Source of the DNA: Phycisphaerae bacterium
Lineage (GTDB): Bacteria; Planctomycetota; Phycisphaerae; UBA1845; UTPLA1
NCBI GenBank assembly: GCA_019636475.1
Contig: JAHBXN010000001.1
Span: forward strand, 62,001-126,000
Length of the DNA stretch: 64,000 bases
Reading direction: 5' to 3'
Each line of letters starts with the position of its first letter. Positions within the stretch are counted from its first letter, which is position 1. This document shows positions 17,895-26,892 of the stretch, piece by piece. The notes under the pieces were generated by a model. That model saw nothing but the letters and a program-made list of their open reading frames with translations, ran no database searches and was not told the DNA's origin. A program made the position numbers and the translations under genes.

Positions 17895-18229
17895 GCGCGC
17901 GAATCCTCCTCGAAGGCTCGTTCTCACACGGAAGCAGGCTGAATTTCCCCGGTGTCATCCAAAACATACAATCCAAGCCCGTTCCGCGCGTCCGCAGTTG
18001 GATCACTCCGGACACATTCACTGACCATCGAAATGCCCGCGAGATAACGGACGGCTGTCCGAATCCATATCACGAGCGCTCGGCATGGCGTTACCGGCCG
18101 TGATTTCACGCGCGGCAGATCACGACGCACCGAGTCCGGTCATACATCGGTTGTTTCATCGAGGAGGTTTGGCGTGGAGTTTGGCGCGCGCGTCCGTAAA
18201 ATCGCCGGCGCTTCGGATCGACAAAACGG
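17895..18229 (-). other. 335-base gap between tadZ and tadA, no gene seen
   Basis: No open frame with a ribosome site other than that of tadA, no clear promoter and no perfect long hairpin were found. It may only be an untranslated spacer in the Tad transcript. Confidence 0.4.
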
Positions 18230-19465
18230 CTACACGGATGCCGCCGCGGCGCCGGCCTTGGCGCCGCTGCCGGGTTTTCCGCCGAAGATCCGCCCGAGCA
18301 GCCCGCCCTTGTTCTTTGGATCGCCATTGGTGAATTTTTCGGGCGAGTGAATCCGCTGGGCCAATTCGTGTATTTCCTGCCGAATCTTCGATCGCTCGGC
18401 ATACAACTTGAGAGGCTGTCCGATATTGATGCTCGAGCTGATGACTTTCCAGTCGTCGGAGATCGCCGCGAACATCGGGCGATTCAATATCGACTCGACC
18501 TGTTCCACGTCCAAATGGGCCGACTCTCGTCCGAGCCGGTTCACCAGGAACGAAATCCGCTCGGGATTGAACCCTTGAGCGCTCAGCTCCTGAACCATTC
18601 GATCCGTATTGCGAACGCTGGTCACGAGCAATTGCAGCAGCATGAAATTGAAGTCGGCCGCGTCCAGCACCGCGCGGCCGCCCGGATCGTGCCGTGTCGG
18701 ACCGTCGACGACGACATATGCGCACAAAGACTGGAGGCTGGTGAAAACATTTGCGCAGTGAGCCGCGGTGATCATCTCGGCCTGGGCGAACGAGTGCGGC
18801 CGCCGCAAGACATAGACACCGGACTCATGCTTGATCAAAGCCCGCAGGACCATTTCCGGATCCAACTCCTCGGGCGTCGAACACAGATCGGCGACGGTGT
18901 ATTGTCCCTGGACGTCCAACAGCGTGGCAACGTGACCGAATCGGAAATCGAGATCGACGACCACGACGCGTTCGTCGGGACCGACGATGTCCGCCAGTTC
19001 CACACCGAGGTTTGTTGCGATGGTCGTGCAGCCGACGCCGCCGGCGCTTCCCATCATGGATATCAACTTGCCGGGTTCCTTCTTTCCGGGATTGGCGGAG
19101 ATGATTCGAGAGACCGCGGCCTGAAGTTCGTCGAGGTTGAGCGGTTTTAGCAGATACTCCTTCACGCCCGATTTCATGGCCCGAAGCACAACTTCCCCGT
19201 CGGACTGTCTGCTGATCGCGAAAATGGGCAGATCGCTGCGCGCCTCTCGCAATTGTCGAAGGCACTCGAGGACGACGGCGGGATTCGGATCCAGATCAGC
19301 GAGGAGCAGATCGCAAGGGAACTGCATCACGGCCTGCGGCAACAGGCTGGGTTCGTCGAGTTCGGCGACAATTCTGAAATAGGGCAGGGAGGTGAGCGAG
19401 CGGCGCAGTTCCGGTGCCTCGGACTCGTTCGACGTGAATACGATCGTTCGTACGGTCTGCGCCAT
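18230..19465 (-). CDS. tadZ: Pilus localisation protein TadZ/CpaE (receiver-like plus ParA-like ATPase)
   Basis: 411 residues. The N-terminal part (about 8-125) has a receiver-like fold (LLLADLDPNPAVV in place of the phospho-acceptor block, then LKPLNLDEL). The C-terminal part is a ParA/MinD-like ATPase with an atypical Walker A, MMGSAGGVGCTTIATNL, which lacks the usual Lys before Thr as in many TadZ proteins, and VVVDLDFRFG as Walker A'/B block. TadZ places the Tad machine at its site in the cell. The tail after about 375 is Lys/Gly/Ala-rich and ends in an Ala-rich stretch. Confidence 0.9.
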   Translation of the reverse strand: MAQTVRTIVFTSNESEAPELRRSLTSLPYFRIVAELDEPSLLPQAVMQFPCDLLLADLDPNPAVVLECLRQLREARSDLPIFAISRQSDGEVVLRAMKSGVKEYLLKPLNLDELQAAVSRIISANPGKKEPGKLISMMGSAGGVGCTTIATNLGVELADIVGPDERVVVVDLDFRFGHVATLLDVQGQYTVADLCSTPEELDPEMVLRALIKHESGVYVLRRPHSFAQAEMITAAHCANVFTSLQSLCAYVVVDGPTRHDPGGRAVLDAADFNFMLLQLLVTSVRNTDRMVQELSAQGFNPERISFLVNRLGRESAHLDVEQVESILNRPMFAAISDDWKVISSSINIGQPLKLYAERSKIRQEIHELAQRIHSPEKFTNGDPKNKGGLLGRIFGGKPGSGAKAGAAAASV

Positions 19466-19648
19466 GGTGGTCCAAGAGCGGTGTCACGATTCCCGGAATC
19501 ACGAAACCCAGCCGCAGTCGGCCGGGCCGCAAGACGTTCGCCCGTCCTGCCGAACGTCCGGGAACCTTCTCCGAACTTCCTTTCCCGGAGATACGAACGT
19601 CGGGAAAACGGAGCCGGAAGTATCGACGCTCCGAACCCCTTATCGGCC

Positions 19649-19682
19649 GCCGCGACCGGCTGCTTGATCAGCCGGTCGCGGC
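19649..19682 (-). promoter_or_regulatory. 14-bp perfect hairpin between the tadG-like gene and tadZ
   Basis: Bases 19649-19662 pair perfectly with 19669-19682 over a 6-base loop. The stem is very GC-rich and no T run follows on the minus strand. It lies about 20 bases after the stop of the VWA gene, so it could be a 3' end stabiliser or partial terminator that lowers expression of tadZ and the genes behind it. Confidence 0.55.
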
Positions 19683-19702
19683 ATACCGAAGGATTAATCA
19701 GG

Positions 19703-21631
19703 TTATTGGATCAAGCGGACCGGTCGCTTTCCACCCAGTTCCTTGAAAATCTGCTTGAGTTGGTTGATGTACAGCGGCTGGTTCCCGTTCGAAGGATCCG
19801 GTGAGTTATCGGCGTAGTAGTAGTGGTTCGCCGACGTGGCCGTGTCCGACAGCAATTCGTCGTCGACGTCACCGCCGACACCCACGGTGTAGATTGTAAT
19901 TCCCTTGGACTTGGCCAGGTCCGCTCGATCAGCGACCCAACTCAACGCGCCGGACGAGTTATTGCCGGTGACTGATCCGTTCTGAGCCACGTTGGGCTTG
20001 CCGTCCGTAAGGAGGATCATGACTTTCGACGCGGCGGTGCGAGCACGATTGCTCGTGAGTTCCTGGATACCCCGGTCGAGGCCTGCGCCGATGTTGGTGT
20101 AAGGCGTGTCGTGGCCGGCCTGGTACTTCCTCAATTCATCGGGGATTTCCTGGAGCTTGTCCTCCAGGCTTTCTCCCAGACCTGGAACGCACAGATCCAT
20201 CCGATGCTGACCATACTGAGCGAAGGTTTCCAGCGATACATGATCCTGCGTCTCGAGGTAGATGAGCTCATCGATCATGGTCTGGACGGCGTTCTTAACG
20301 GAGAACAGCGGCTCTTCCGGGGTGTTCTTCAGCTCGGGCGTCTCGGAATTCGACTCCTGACTCTCCAGGAGGAAGTTGACGAATGTCTTGATTCCGTACC
20401 GGTGAACGAGGCTGGAGTCCGTGACGGCCATCTGGGTTGACGTCGATCGGACGTAGTCGATGTAGGCATCCCATGAACCGGAGTTGAATGGATAGGCGAC
20501 GGTGTGCGTCAATTCGCCTGAATCGACCTTGGTGTCACCGTTGCCGGTGCCGGTGTACTTGCCGCCACTCATGCCGCTCTTCCAGCCGGCCAATCCAAGC
20601 AGGACGCGCACGCGACGCTTGAAGTGATTGGTGTCGCTGTCGTAGGTGCTTGACAGGAGTGCCGTCCTTTCGGCAGCGGAGTATCCGGCCTCCGTCAGAT
20701 TCGCGATGACGTCGGCGTCAGTCGTTGTGCTGCTGCGCGGAATCCGATAAAGCCCCGAATCGCTGGCCGCGTTGTAGGAACCCAGCACGATCGGGTCGCC
20801 GAAGCTCGTCATCCAGCCCCATCGAGGTCCCTTGGGATTCAGGCTTCCACCCGACGGCTCTTCACCGGCGTCGGGATGTCCACCGGCGGCCTGCGGCTTG
20901 CCGGCGCCGTTTGACGGCTGGTTGTCCCCGGCGGCGCAGGTCGATGCAGGCGCGGAGGGATTGGCCCCATTCTTCACACCGGGCTTGCCCTTGGCGACGG
21001 GCAGAGCAAGCCAGATTTCCTTGAGGTTGATCTGGACGCCATCGATATAACCTGCTTTTTCGGAAGCGAATCGCTTGTGGTGGCGAAGCTCGCTGTCGTC
21101 GTTCATTGAGCCGGACAGGTCAACGACCATCGCGATATCGCGAGGCACGAGCATCGCGACCGCGCTGGCCTGAAGGCGCGCGCCCGTCATGCCGAAGGTC
21201 TTGGCGAAAAGGAGCGACACGGGCCCGTCACTGACGGTCTGATCGCGTTTGAGGTGAACGCGAACAGAATCGAACGGCAGTTCACCCTCGTGGAATTCAT
21301 ACCGATTGCCGATCAACTCCGCGTGACCAAAGGTCACGTCCGCATCGACCAGGTCGGCATCCTCGCCCATGACATTATTGAACTTGGCGAACTTTTTCGC
21401 TTCGGCAGTTGCCAGTCCGGTCGCGTTTTCGGTCGCTCCGAGCTGGGATGCGGCGGCCAGCGCCGCTGCATCGGCTGCGCTTTGGAGTTCCTGCTTGGCG
21501 CTGTACATCAAGCCTGTATCGATCGCGAGTGCCGCGACGCCCAGGCCCACTGTTCCGCCAAACAACACCGTCTGTATCATGACGGCTCCGCGCCGTCTGC
21601 GTCCCTTACCCCACCAGTTGCGCAAGAACAT
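19703..21631 (-). CDS. TadG-like pilus protein with von Willebrand factor A domain
   Basis: 642 residues from the ATG at 21631, preceded by a GGGGGG ribosome-like site; the in-frame ATG at 21718 would put 29 residues before the Arg-rich start. Residues about 10-45 match the TadE/TadG N-terminus (RRGAVMIQTVLFGGTVGLGVAALAIDTG, shown here in outline), followed by QELQSAADAAALAAA. A VWA domain begins at VVDLSGSMNDD, the metal-binding MIDAS motif, and returns after a large insertion at MILLTDGKPNV. Such proteins are thought to act in minor pilus assembly or adhesion. The long insertion within the VWA domain is Gly/Pro/Ser-rich at first and unrecognised. Confidence 0.87.
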   Translation of the reverse strand: MFLRNWWGKGRRRRGAVMIQTVLFGGTVGLGVAALAIDTGLMYSAKQELQSAADAAALAAASQLGATENATGLATAEAKKFAKFNNVMGEDADLVDADVTFGHAELIGNRYEFHEGELPFDSVRVHLKRDQTVSDGPVSLLFAKTFGMTGARLQASAVAMLVPRDIAMVVDLSGSMNDDSELRHHKRFASEKAGYIDGVQINLKEIWLALPVAKGKPGVKNGANPSAPASTCAAGDNQPSNGAGKPQAAGGHPDAGEEPSGGSLNPKGPRWGWMTSFGDPIVLGSYNAASDSGLYRIPRSSTTTDADVIANLTEAGYSAAERTALLSSTYDSDTNHFKRRVRVLLGLAGWKSGMSGGKYTGTGNGDTKVDSGELTHTVAYPFNSGSWDAYIDYVRSTSTQMAVTDSSLVHRYGIKTFVNFLLESQESNSETPELKNTPEEPLFSVKNAVQTMIDELIYLETQDHVSLETFAQYGQHRMDLCVPGLGESLEDKLQEIPDELRKYQAGHDTPYTNIGAGLDRGIQELTSNRARTAASKVMILLTDGKPNVAQNGSVTGNNSSGALSWVADRADLAKSKGITIYTVGVGGDVDDELLSDTATSANHYYYADNSPDPSNGNQPLYINQLKQIFKELGGKRPVRLIQ

Positions 21632-21766
21632 GGTCGATCCCCCCAATAAACTCCCGAAAGCCGATGCGGGTCGCATGCCCTTCGCGGCTCTCAAGTTCTC
21701 CCAAGCCGACCGAATCACGAGCCTGACCCGATGTCAAACTCGCGAACGGCGAAATCAAGCCTCCTC

Positions 21767-23500
21767 TTACTTCTCCTCAAAATCCGCCAGACCCCACGGA
21801 CCCCGCAACGCGAATTGCGACGTCGGCCAGCGGCTCGTGCCGCCCGGGCGAGTCTTGACCGGATATCTTTCCCGGGGCACTTCATCGGATTCCGAGCGCG
21901 CCAGCGGCTGGCCTTCGAGCTTCTGCAATCCGAACAGCTCGAAATCCGTGGGCTCCGTCATGAGACTGCCCGGCGGCGGCGGAACCTGCTGCGGATCGAG
22001 CGGCTCCACAAGCTGCGGCGTGACGAGCACGACCAGTTCCGTCATCGATCGCTCATAAGCCGTCGAACTGAACATCGCGCCAAGCACGGGTAAATCGCCC
22101 AGGCCGGGAATCTTCGATGCGTTCGCTCGAATCCGATCATTCAGCAGGCCGGCGATGGCAAAGGTCTGGCCATTTCCGCATTCAATTGTCGATTCCACGC
22201 GACGCGTCGTGAAGGTGAACAGCGGGAATCCGCCGACAACGGTTGTCGTTGGGACCGCTTCACTTACTTCGCTCATGACGTGCAGTCGAATGATCTGCCC
22301 ATTCAGGATGGTGGGCGTAAAGCCGAGGCGTACGCCGAATTCCCTGTATTCCACCGTGATCGCTCCCGCGCTGGCGCCGGCCTGCGCCACGGGAATCGGC
22401 ACTTCACCGCCGGCAAGGAACGAAGCGGTCTGCCCGCTGATCGCGACGAGATTCGGTTCGGCCAAGGTCCGGGCGAGGCCGTTTTCCCTGAGAGCGTTCA
22501 GGAAGACCTGAAACTCAGCCTTGGGAAACCCGAAGGTGATGTTGGTGTTCGGGCCGTTTCCGACGCCCGCCACGCCGTACAACTGCTGGCCGGTCAGTAC
22601 ATTCGCCAGGCCGCTGCTGCTGAAGACGGTGGGATTGATATTCGCAACATTGTTCGCGAAGAAGAAGTCGCGCGACCAATCCGAAGCGCCGACCGCCCAG
22701 TTGACGCCGAGCTGCCGGCTGGCTTCCTTGTTCACTTCCGCGACGACGACTCGCAACATCGTCTGCTGAACGCCCGCGACCGTCAGATTGCTGCGCACTT
22801 CGCCGCCCTGGACCAGGCCGGCCATTCCGACGATTTTCGCCGCGGTGTCTGCGTCGGGAACAGTGCCTGTCAGCATGATGACACCGTTGACGCTTCGAGC
22901 TTCGATTCGACTGGTCGGCGCATTCGATGCGATGAACGATGTCAGCGCGCTCATGTCCAGTTCAACATCGATATGGAATGTCTTCTGCTGATCGCCGAAT
23001 CGAAGCAGTAGCTGGGTCGATCCGTATGTTTTGCCGCTCACGACGATACGCGTCGGTGAGACCAGGTAGAAATCCGCGATGTTCGGATCCGCGACTTGAA
23101 CGCCGTCAGCCTTCTGCTTGAGGTTGATCACCGCGGTCGAGTTCCTCGAGACGCGGACTCGTTCGGCGTTTTCGCGGTCCACGTGGACGGACTCAATGAA
23201 ACTGTCTGCCGACGCCGGTTCGGGATTCGACCGAACGGACGTGGAATCGCCGCCCCGGAGTGCGGTCGCCGCATCGTCGTTGGCCTGCGCGATCGACGTG
23301 GGGCGATTGGCCGCCATTCCGGCGTCCGGATCACTTTTCGCCGGCGGATCACCGGCGAAGACCGCGCTGGAGAATCCAAGACAAAGGACGCTCAGCGTGG
23401 CCGCCAGCCGCGCCGGACCGACGACACGGGTCGTCTCCGTTCGACGGAGTCCAATCCGGTCGACGCGATCCCGCTGAAATGCACTCGGGTACAGGTTCAT
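21767..23500 (-). CDS. cpaC: Tad pilus outer-membrane secretin CpaC/RcpA
   Basis: 577 residues. Signal peptide at about 20-50. The N-terminal pilus and BON-like domains include VADPNIADFYLVSPTRIVVSG and the GVIMLTGTVPDAD block; the C-terminal secretin core contains VNKEASRQLGVNWAVG, EPNLVAISGQTASFLAGGEVPIPV and the final VPILGAMFSS-like strand (LPVLGAMFSSTAY). It should form the ring through which the Flp pilus leaves the cell. Its ATG overlaps the stop of cpaB by four bases. Confidence 0.93.
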   Translation of the reverse strand: MNLYPSAFQRDRVDRIGLRRTETTRVVGPARLAATLSVLCLGFSSAVFAGDPPAKSDPDAGMAANRPTSIAQANDDAATALRGGDSTSVRSNPEPASADSFIESVHVDRENAERVRVSRNSTAVINLKQKADGVQVADPNIADFYLVSPTRIVVSGKTYGSTQLLLRFGDQQKTFHIDVELDMSALTSFIASNAPTSRIEARSVNGVIMLTGTVPDADTAAKIVGMAGLVQGGEVRSNLTVAGVQQTMLRVVVAEVNKEASRQLGVNWAVGASDWSRDFFFANNVANINPTVFSSSGLANVLTGQQLYGVAGVGNGPNTNITFGFPKAEFQVFLNALRENGLARTLAEPNLVAISGQTASFLAGGEVPIPVAQAGASAGAITVEYREFGVRLGFTPTILNGQIIRLHVMSEVSEAVPTTTVVGGFPLFTFTTRRVESTIECGNGQTFAIAGLLNDRIRANASKIPGLGDLPVLGAMFSSTAYERSMTELVVLVTPQLVEPLDPQQVPPPPGSLMTEPTDFELFGLQKLEGQPLARSESDEVPRERYPVKTRPGGTSRWPTSQFALRGPWGLADFEEK

Positions 23501-24483
23501 TCAATCGTCTCCGTTCCGTGTTCAATCGCTTCCACAGCGTCACCGGGCATCGTGCCTGCCGCGGGTTGAGGTTCGTGCGTGCCCGGCGCCGCCTGGACCG
23601 TGCCGCCTTCCCCCATCGGAATTCGTCGAACGCCGCCGCGTTCGTCGAAGACCAATTGCTCGACCGCGCCGCCACGCCGAAGTTCAACGACATGGGTCTT
23701 CGGTGGTTCGACCTTTGCGACTTTCACCTGCTTCTTGGGCTTGGCGGGTTTAGCCGGCGCTTCCTGTTGTTCAAGCATCTTCGTCAACATCTTTGCGAAG
23801 AACGAATCTCCCGGATCGGACTCCGCTCCGCGCAGCGCGATTCGGATTCCGCCTTTTGTCGTCCCGATCGCGGCATTGAGTTTCTGAACATCTTCGGGAG
23901 CCAGGAACAGCGTGACCGTCTTTGCAAGCTGCGGTCCGCCCTTGCTTTTTCCACCTTCCGGCGCACCGGTGTTGAGGGACTGGCCCACCGCACCGACTTC
24001 GACGTTCGAGAGCACCAATCGGGACGTGGTGCCGCCGTCGTTTGTCCGAATGACCGTGGATACGTCCACGCGGCTGCCGGGAGTAATGAACCCTGATACC
24101 GATGTTTCCTCCGTCACCTTCACGCTCACCGCCCGATGTCCCGGCGGAATCTGAGCGCTCAGACCCGGCAGCGCGCCAGGCGGCGCGAGCATCGCCCGGG
24201 TGACGGGAATGCCAGCCGGGATCTGCATTTTCGTGACTCGGCCGACCAGGGACTTCTGGTCCTTAAAAGCATCGGCCGGTACGAGGCTCATCGGCACCTG
24301 CTTGGTGGTGAGCATGTTCTCGGTGATCGCCATCGCGGCATCGATGGACCTCGCTGCCATGTAGACGGTGGCCTTGTCTTCCTGGGCGCCTTTCGCCTTC
24401 TGGACCATGTCGAGCCCCATCTTGATTGCGAAGAAGCCGACTGCTAAGCCGATGACCAGCGGAATCAGTGTCTTGGGTTTCAT
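23497..24483 (-). CDS. cpaB: Flp pilus assembly protein CpaB/RcpC
   Basis: 328 residues. Single N-terminal membrane segment (LIPLVIGLAVGFFAIKMGLDMV), then a SAF domain (VYMAARSIDAAMAITENML, KQVPMSLVP, IPAGIPVTRAML) and the RcpC domain (IPPGHRAVSVKVTEETSVSGFITPGSRVDV in outline). It acts in the periplasm with the secretin. The last 90 residues are Lys/Pro-rich and then unique, longer than many homologues. Translationally coupled to the secretin gene by overlap. Confidence 0.92.
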   Translation of the reverse strand: MKPKTLIPLVIGLAVGFFAIKMGLDMVQKAKGAQEDKATVYMAARSIDAAMAITENMLTTKQVPMSLVPADAFKDQKSLVGRVTKMQIPAGIPVTRAMLAPPGALPGLSAQIPPGHRAVSVKVTEETSVSGFITPGSRVDVSTVIRTNDGGTTSRLVLSNVEVGAVGQSLNTGAPEGGKSKGGPQLAKTVTLFLAPEDVQKLNAAIGTTKGGIRIALRGAESDPGDSFFAKMLTKMLEQQEAPAKPAKPKKQVKVAKVEPPKTHVVELRRGGAVEQLVFDERGGVRRIPMGEGGTVQAAPGTHEPQPAAGTMPGDAVEAIEHGTETIE

Positions 24484-24557
24484 TGTCTTAAACCTCTAGC
24501 TGCCAAAGTCAGTGAAAACAGACCCGACTTGCCCCCCATGGCAAGACGCGAATCACA

Positions 24558-25004
24558 TCACGGAGCGACGCCGGTACCGGACGGATCGACCGATACACCT
24601 TCACGTCGCATGGTGGTTGTTGAACCAATGTCGAAAGAGCCGCCACCGAGCAGGCTGCCGGTGAAGCTCACGCGATTAAGCGGAATGGAGACCGAGACCC
24701 AAACCTCCGTGTCGGAGGGGCCCAGCGAGGCGACGTTGCTGTCCACCTCATAGCCATCCAGACCGACCGACTCCATCGCGGCATCGACCGCGAAATTGAC
24801 GTCGCTCATGGTGCCGCCCGGCAGCGAGGCGGCGCGAGCGCCCTCGCGGGACGCCATGGTCACGGTCTGCCGGACGAGAAAGGCGTAACCCACTTCCATC
24901 ATTCCAAGCATCGCCACGACCAGAACCGGCGCGACGACCGCCGTCTCGACCACCGCCGCCGCCCGTCGAAGGTGTTTCGTTCGTTTTCTCATTCCCAGTC
25001 TCAT
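24558..25004 (-). CDS. tadE: TadE-like minor pilin
   Basis: 148 residues from the ATG at 25004, which has a run of seven G about 6 bases upstream; the ATG at 25019 overlaps that run. A basic start (RKRTKHLRR) is followed by the pseudopilin-like segment AAAVVETAVVAPVLVVAMLGMMEVGYAF and TVTMASREGARAAS, the classic TadE block. Pseudopilins of this class are cut by TadV. It starts 19 bases after tadV. Confidence 0.9.
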   Translation of the reverse strand: MRLGMRKRTKHLRRAAAVVETAVVAPVLVVAMLGMMEVGYAFLVRQTVTMASREGARAASLPGGTMSDVNFAVDAAMESVGLDGYEVDSNVASLGPSDTEVWVSVSIPLNRVSFTGSLLGGGSFDIGSTTTMRREGVSVDPSGTGVAP

Positions 25005-25022
25005 TGCAGTCCCCCCCAACCA

Positions 25023-25562
25023 TTAGAAGTTCGTAAACAGCACGCACAGTGTTCCGAGTGTCAAAGGTATGGCGTATGGCATCTTCCCGCTGGACTGGCT
25101 GAGTTCGCGGACCGAGCCGAACTCGCTGAACGCGGTCTGCACCGAGCCGACCTTTCGCATTACGATGCCGAGATTCAAATACGTCTGCATCCAACGTTTC
25201 TGACAGGCGATCATGCCCACGGCCAGGACGCCGCCGAACACACCGCCAAACAGCAGTGATTGAACGGTCAGAGACGGCCCCATCCATGCACCGATCGCCG
25301 CCATGAACTTGACATCTCCCGCGCCCATCGCCCGAATCGCCCACAACAAGAAGAGGGCTCCGAATCCCACGGCCGCCCCACCCACCGACATGGCCAGCCC
25401 GCTCAAGCCACCGAGCCAGCAATGGACGGCGACGCCCGCGGCGAAGATCGAGGCGTTGAGCCAGTTTGGCACGCGATGACGCCGGTAGTCGTTCCAGCTC
25501 GCAAAGAGCATTGCCGGAACGAGCGCCGCCAGCACCGCCTGTTCAAACCCGCCAAGATTCAT
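25023..25562 (-). CDS. tadV: Flp prepilin peptidase TadV/CpaA
   Basis: 179 residues from the ATG at 25562 (AAGGTG upstream); earlier in-frame starts would add a non-hydrophobic arginine-rich stretch. A small A24 aspartic peptidase without the zinc-binding methyltransferase loop. The first catalytic Asp is in FASWNDYRRHRVPNW and the second in AMGAGDVKFMAAIGA. Several membrane segments. It should process the Flp pilin encoded upstream and the TadE/TadG pseudopilins. Confidence 0.92.
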   Translation of the reverse strand: MNLGGFEQAVLAALVPAMLFASWNDYRRHRVPNWLNASIFAAGVAVHCWLGGLSGLAMSVGGAAVGFGALFLLWAIRAMGAGDVKFMAAIGAWMGPSLTVQSLLFGGVFGGVLAVGMIACQKRWMQTYLNLGIVMRKVGSVQTAFSEFGSVRELSQSSGKMPYAIPLTLGTLCVLFTNF

Positions 25563-26099
25563 ACCCGCACCTTGTTTGCAGCTTCCCCGACCGAACCTGT
25601 TGAAAACTCTCGCATTCAAGTTCTTTTCAGGCAAATCGACCGAGCGGATTTCCAACGATTCGGTTATCTGCCCTTCTGCGAATTCGGCTCGCCGCACCGG
25701 GAAGATGAGTTCGTTGAGCCCGTAACGCGGCAGGACCGCTAACACCGCTATCCGACGCGCGTTTCCGGTCCGCAAACTCGCCGAATGAATTGGCGCCTGC
25801 CCGATCGAACAGATCATGGAATGATCGATTCAACCAGGAGCATGCAGCCGTTTCGCCTCACCGAGCGATTCGGATGGGCTTTCAAGCCGGCAACGCGCCG
25901 GCTGCATGTGCGACCAGGCCCATGCCGTTCGATCCGCGACTTGTGTCAAGTGCGCGGCACGGACCTTCGGAATGAACGCTCGGCGAGCGGGGGTTCGCGC
26001 CCCCGCCCGCCTGCGTTGGATTCGCTTCAACTTTGAGCCGCTCCAGGCTCACTCGTTTGTCGGCCGATCCCTGGCCGACCGGTTCCGCATCAAGCCGAA
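25563..26099 (-). promoter_or_regulatory. Stem-loop cluster between flp and tadV
   Basis: The 537-base space after the pilin gene has no convincing gene but three compact GC-rich stems: 26059-26065 with 26073-26079 (7 bp), 25987-25993 with 26000-26006 (7 bp, GCGGGGG/CCCCCGC) and 25885-25891 with 25897-25903 (7 bp, AGCCGGC/GCCGGCT). None has a T run on the minus strand. They could stabilise the short pilin mRNA or limit read-through into tadV, giving much more pilin than machinery. Confidence 0.5.
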
Positions 26100-26273
26100 T
26101 TACGGCATCGCGGCTTCGATATCGACGAACACGTCAGAGACCTTCTCGCCGAGGGCGCTGATGCCGGCGAGCGAGATCACGATGATCAGTGCCAACATGA
26201 CGGCGTATTCCGTCGCAGTGGCGCCCTCTTCATCGCGAATGAACGACTTGACGCAGTTGATGATCGACTTCAT
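26100..26273 (-). CDS. flp: Flp/Fap-type major pilin
   Basis: 57 residues: a short basic start, then RDEEGATATEYAVMLALIIV and further hydrophobic residues, ending in GEKVSDVFVDIEAAMP. The G-A-T-A-x-E-Y-A pattern is the Flp prepilin processing block: TadV would cut after the Gly, leaving Ala at +1 and Glu near +5 of the mature pilin. AGGAG lies 9 bases upstream of the ATG at 26273. It is the first gene of the Tad locus, with a long leader region before it and a stem-loop cluster after it. Confidence 0.93.
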   Translation of the reverse strand: MKSIINCVKSFIRDEEGATATEYAVMLALIIVISLAGISALGEKVSDVFVDIEAAMP

Positions 26274-26892
26274 AGCTAAGCTCCTTTTCCCGCAGACTCG
26301 GACGCAGCCGCCGTCTGCACGGCGTCGTTGGCGATGTCCAGCCGCCCACGAAGCCCCCCAAAAACCCGTCTCGCCGTTTCGCCGGAGAGACCTGAACGAT
26401 CGACAGCGTCCTTACTGCCGACTCCCTAACCGCAGGGAAATTGCCTCCACCGCCAGGACACTCCGGTCCCACGATGCACGAGGCAGTAAACTCTTTTCAG
26501 GAGAGGCCCGATTGCCGCAACACTCCAAGGGCGGCAATTCCCGGCGGGAACTTTTGTCCCGCACCGTCAAGGTTATGTGCCCCGTGTCATGGAGCGTCAC
26601 AACCCGCACGGTGTCTTCGCCTCTATCCCAGCACTGGGATCGACGAAAGACTAACCAAACATAAGAAACACAAACCGGTCGGGCAAACGAACGACGACGA
26701 TTTTCTTTTTCCAATAGTTCTGATCGGACGAACCCGTGAAAACCCTGCATCGCAACACTGAAAAAAGGCTCAGGCCGATAGTTATCGCGCCTTGGGCGAA
26801 CCTTCTCCGTGCGTCTCAATCGAGCGCAAGTCGGAGCCGCGGCATCGCACGACCAGGGAATAGGAAGGAAGGTGAGTTGTAGAAATTGCTGC
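26274..26892 (-). other. 619-base region upstream of the pilin gene
   Basis: No gene is supported; frames on both strands have shadow composition and no ribosome sites. GCGGGA (26544-26549) and TCCCGC (26557-26562) form a 6-bp stem over a 7-base loop. The region should hold the Tad locus promoter, but I saw no convincing -35/-10 pair, which may mean an alternative sigma factor or activator is used. Confidence 0.4.

Noticed and set aside
26059-26079. Intrinsic terminator directly after flp
   Set aside because: No T run follows the stem on the minus strand; kept only as a possible mRNA-stabilising structure.
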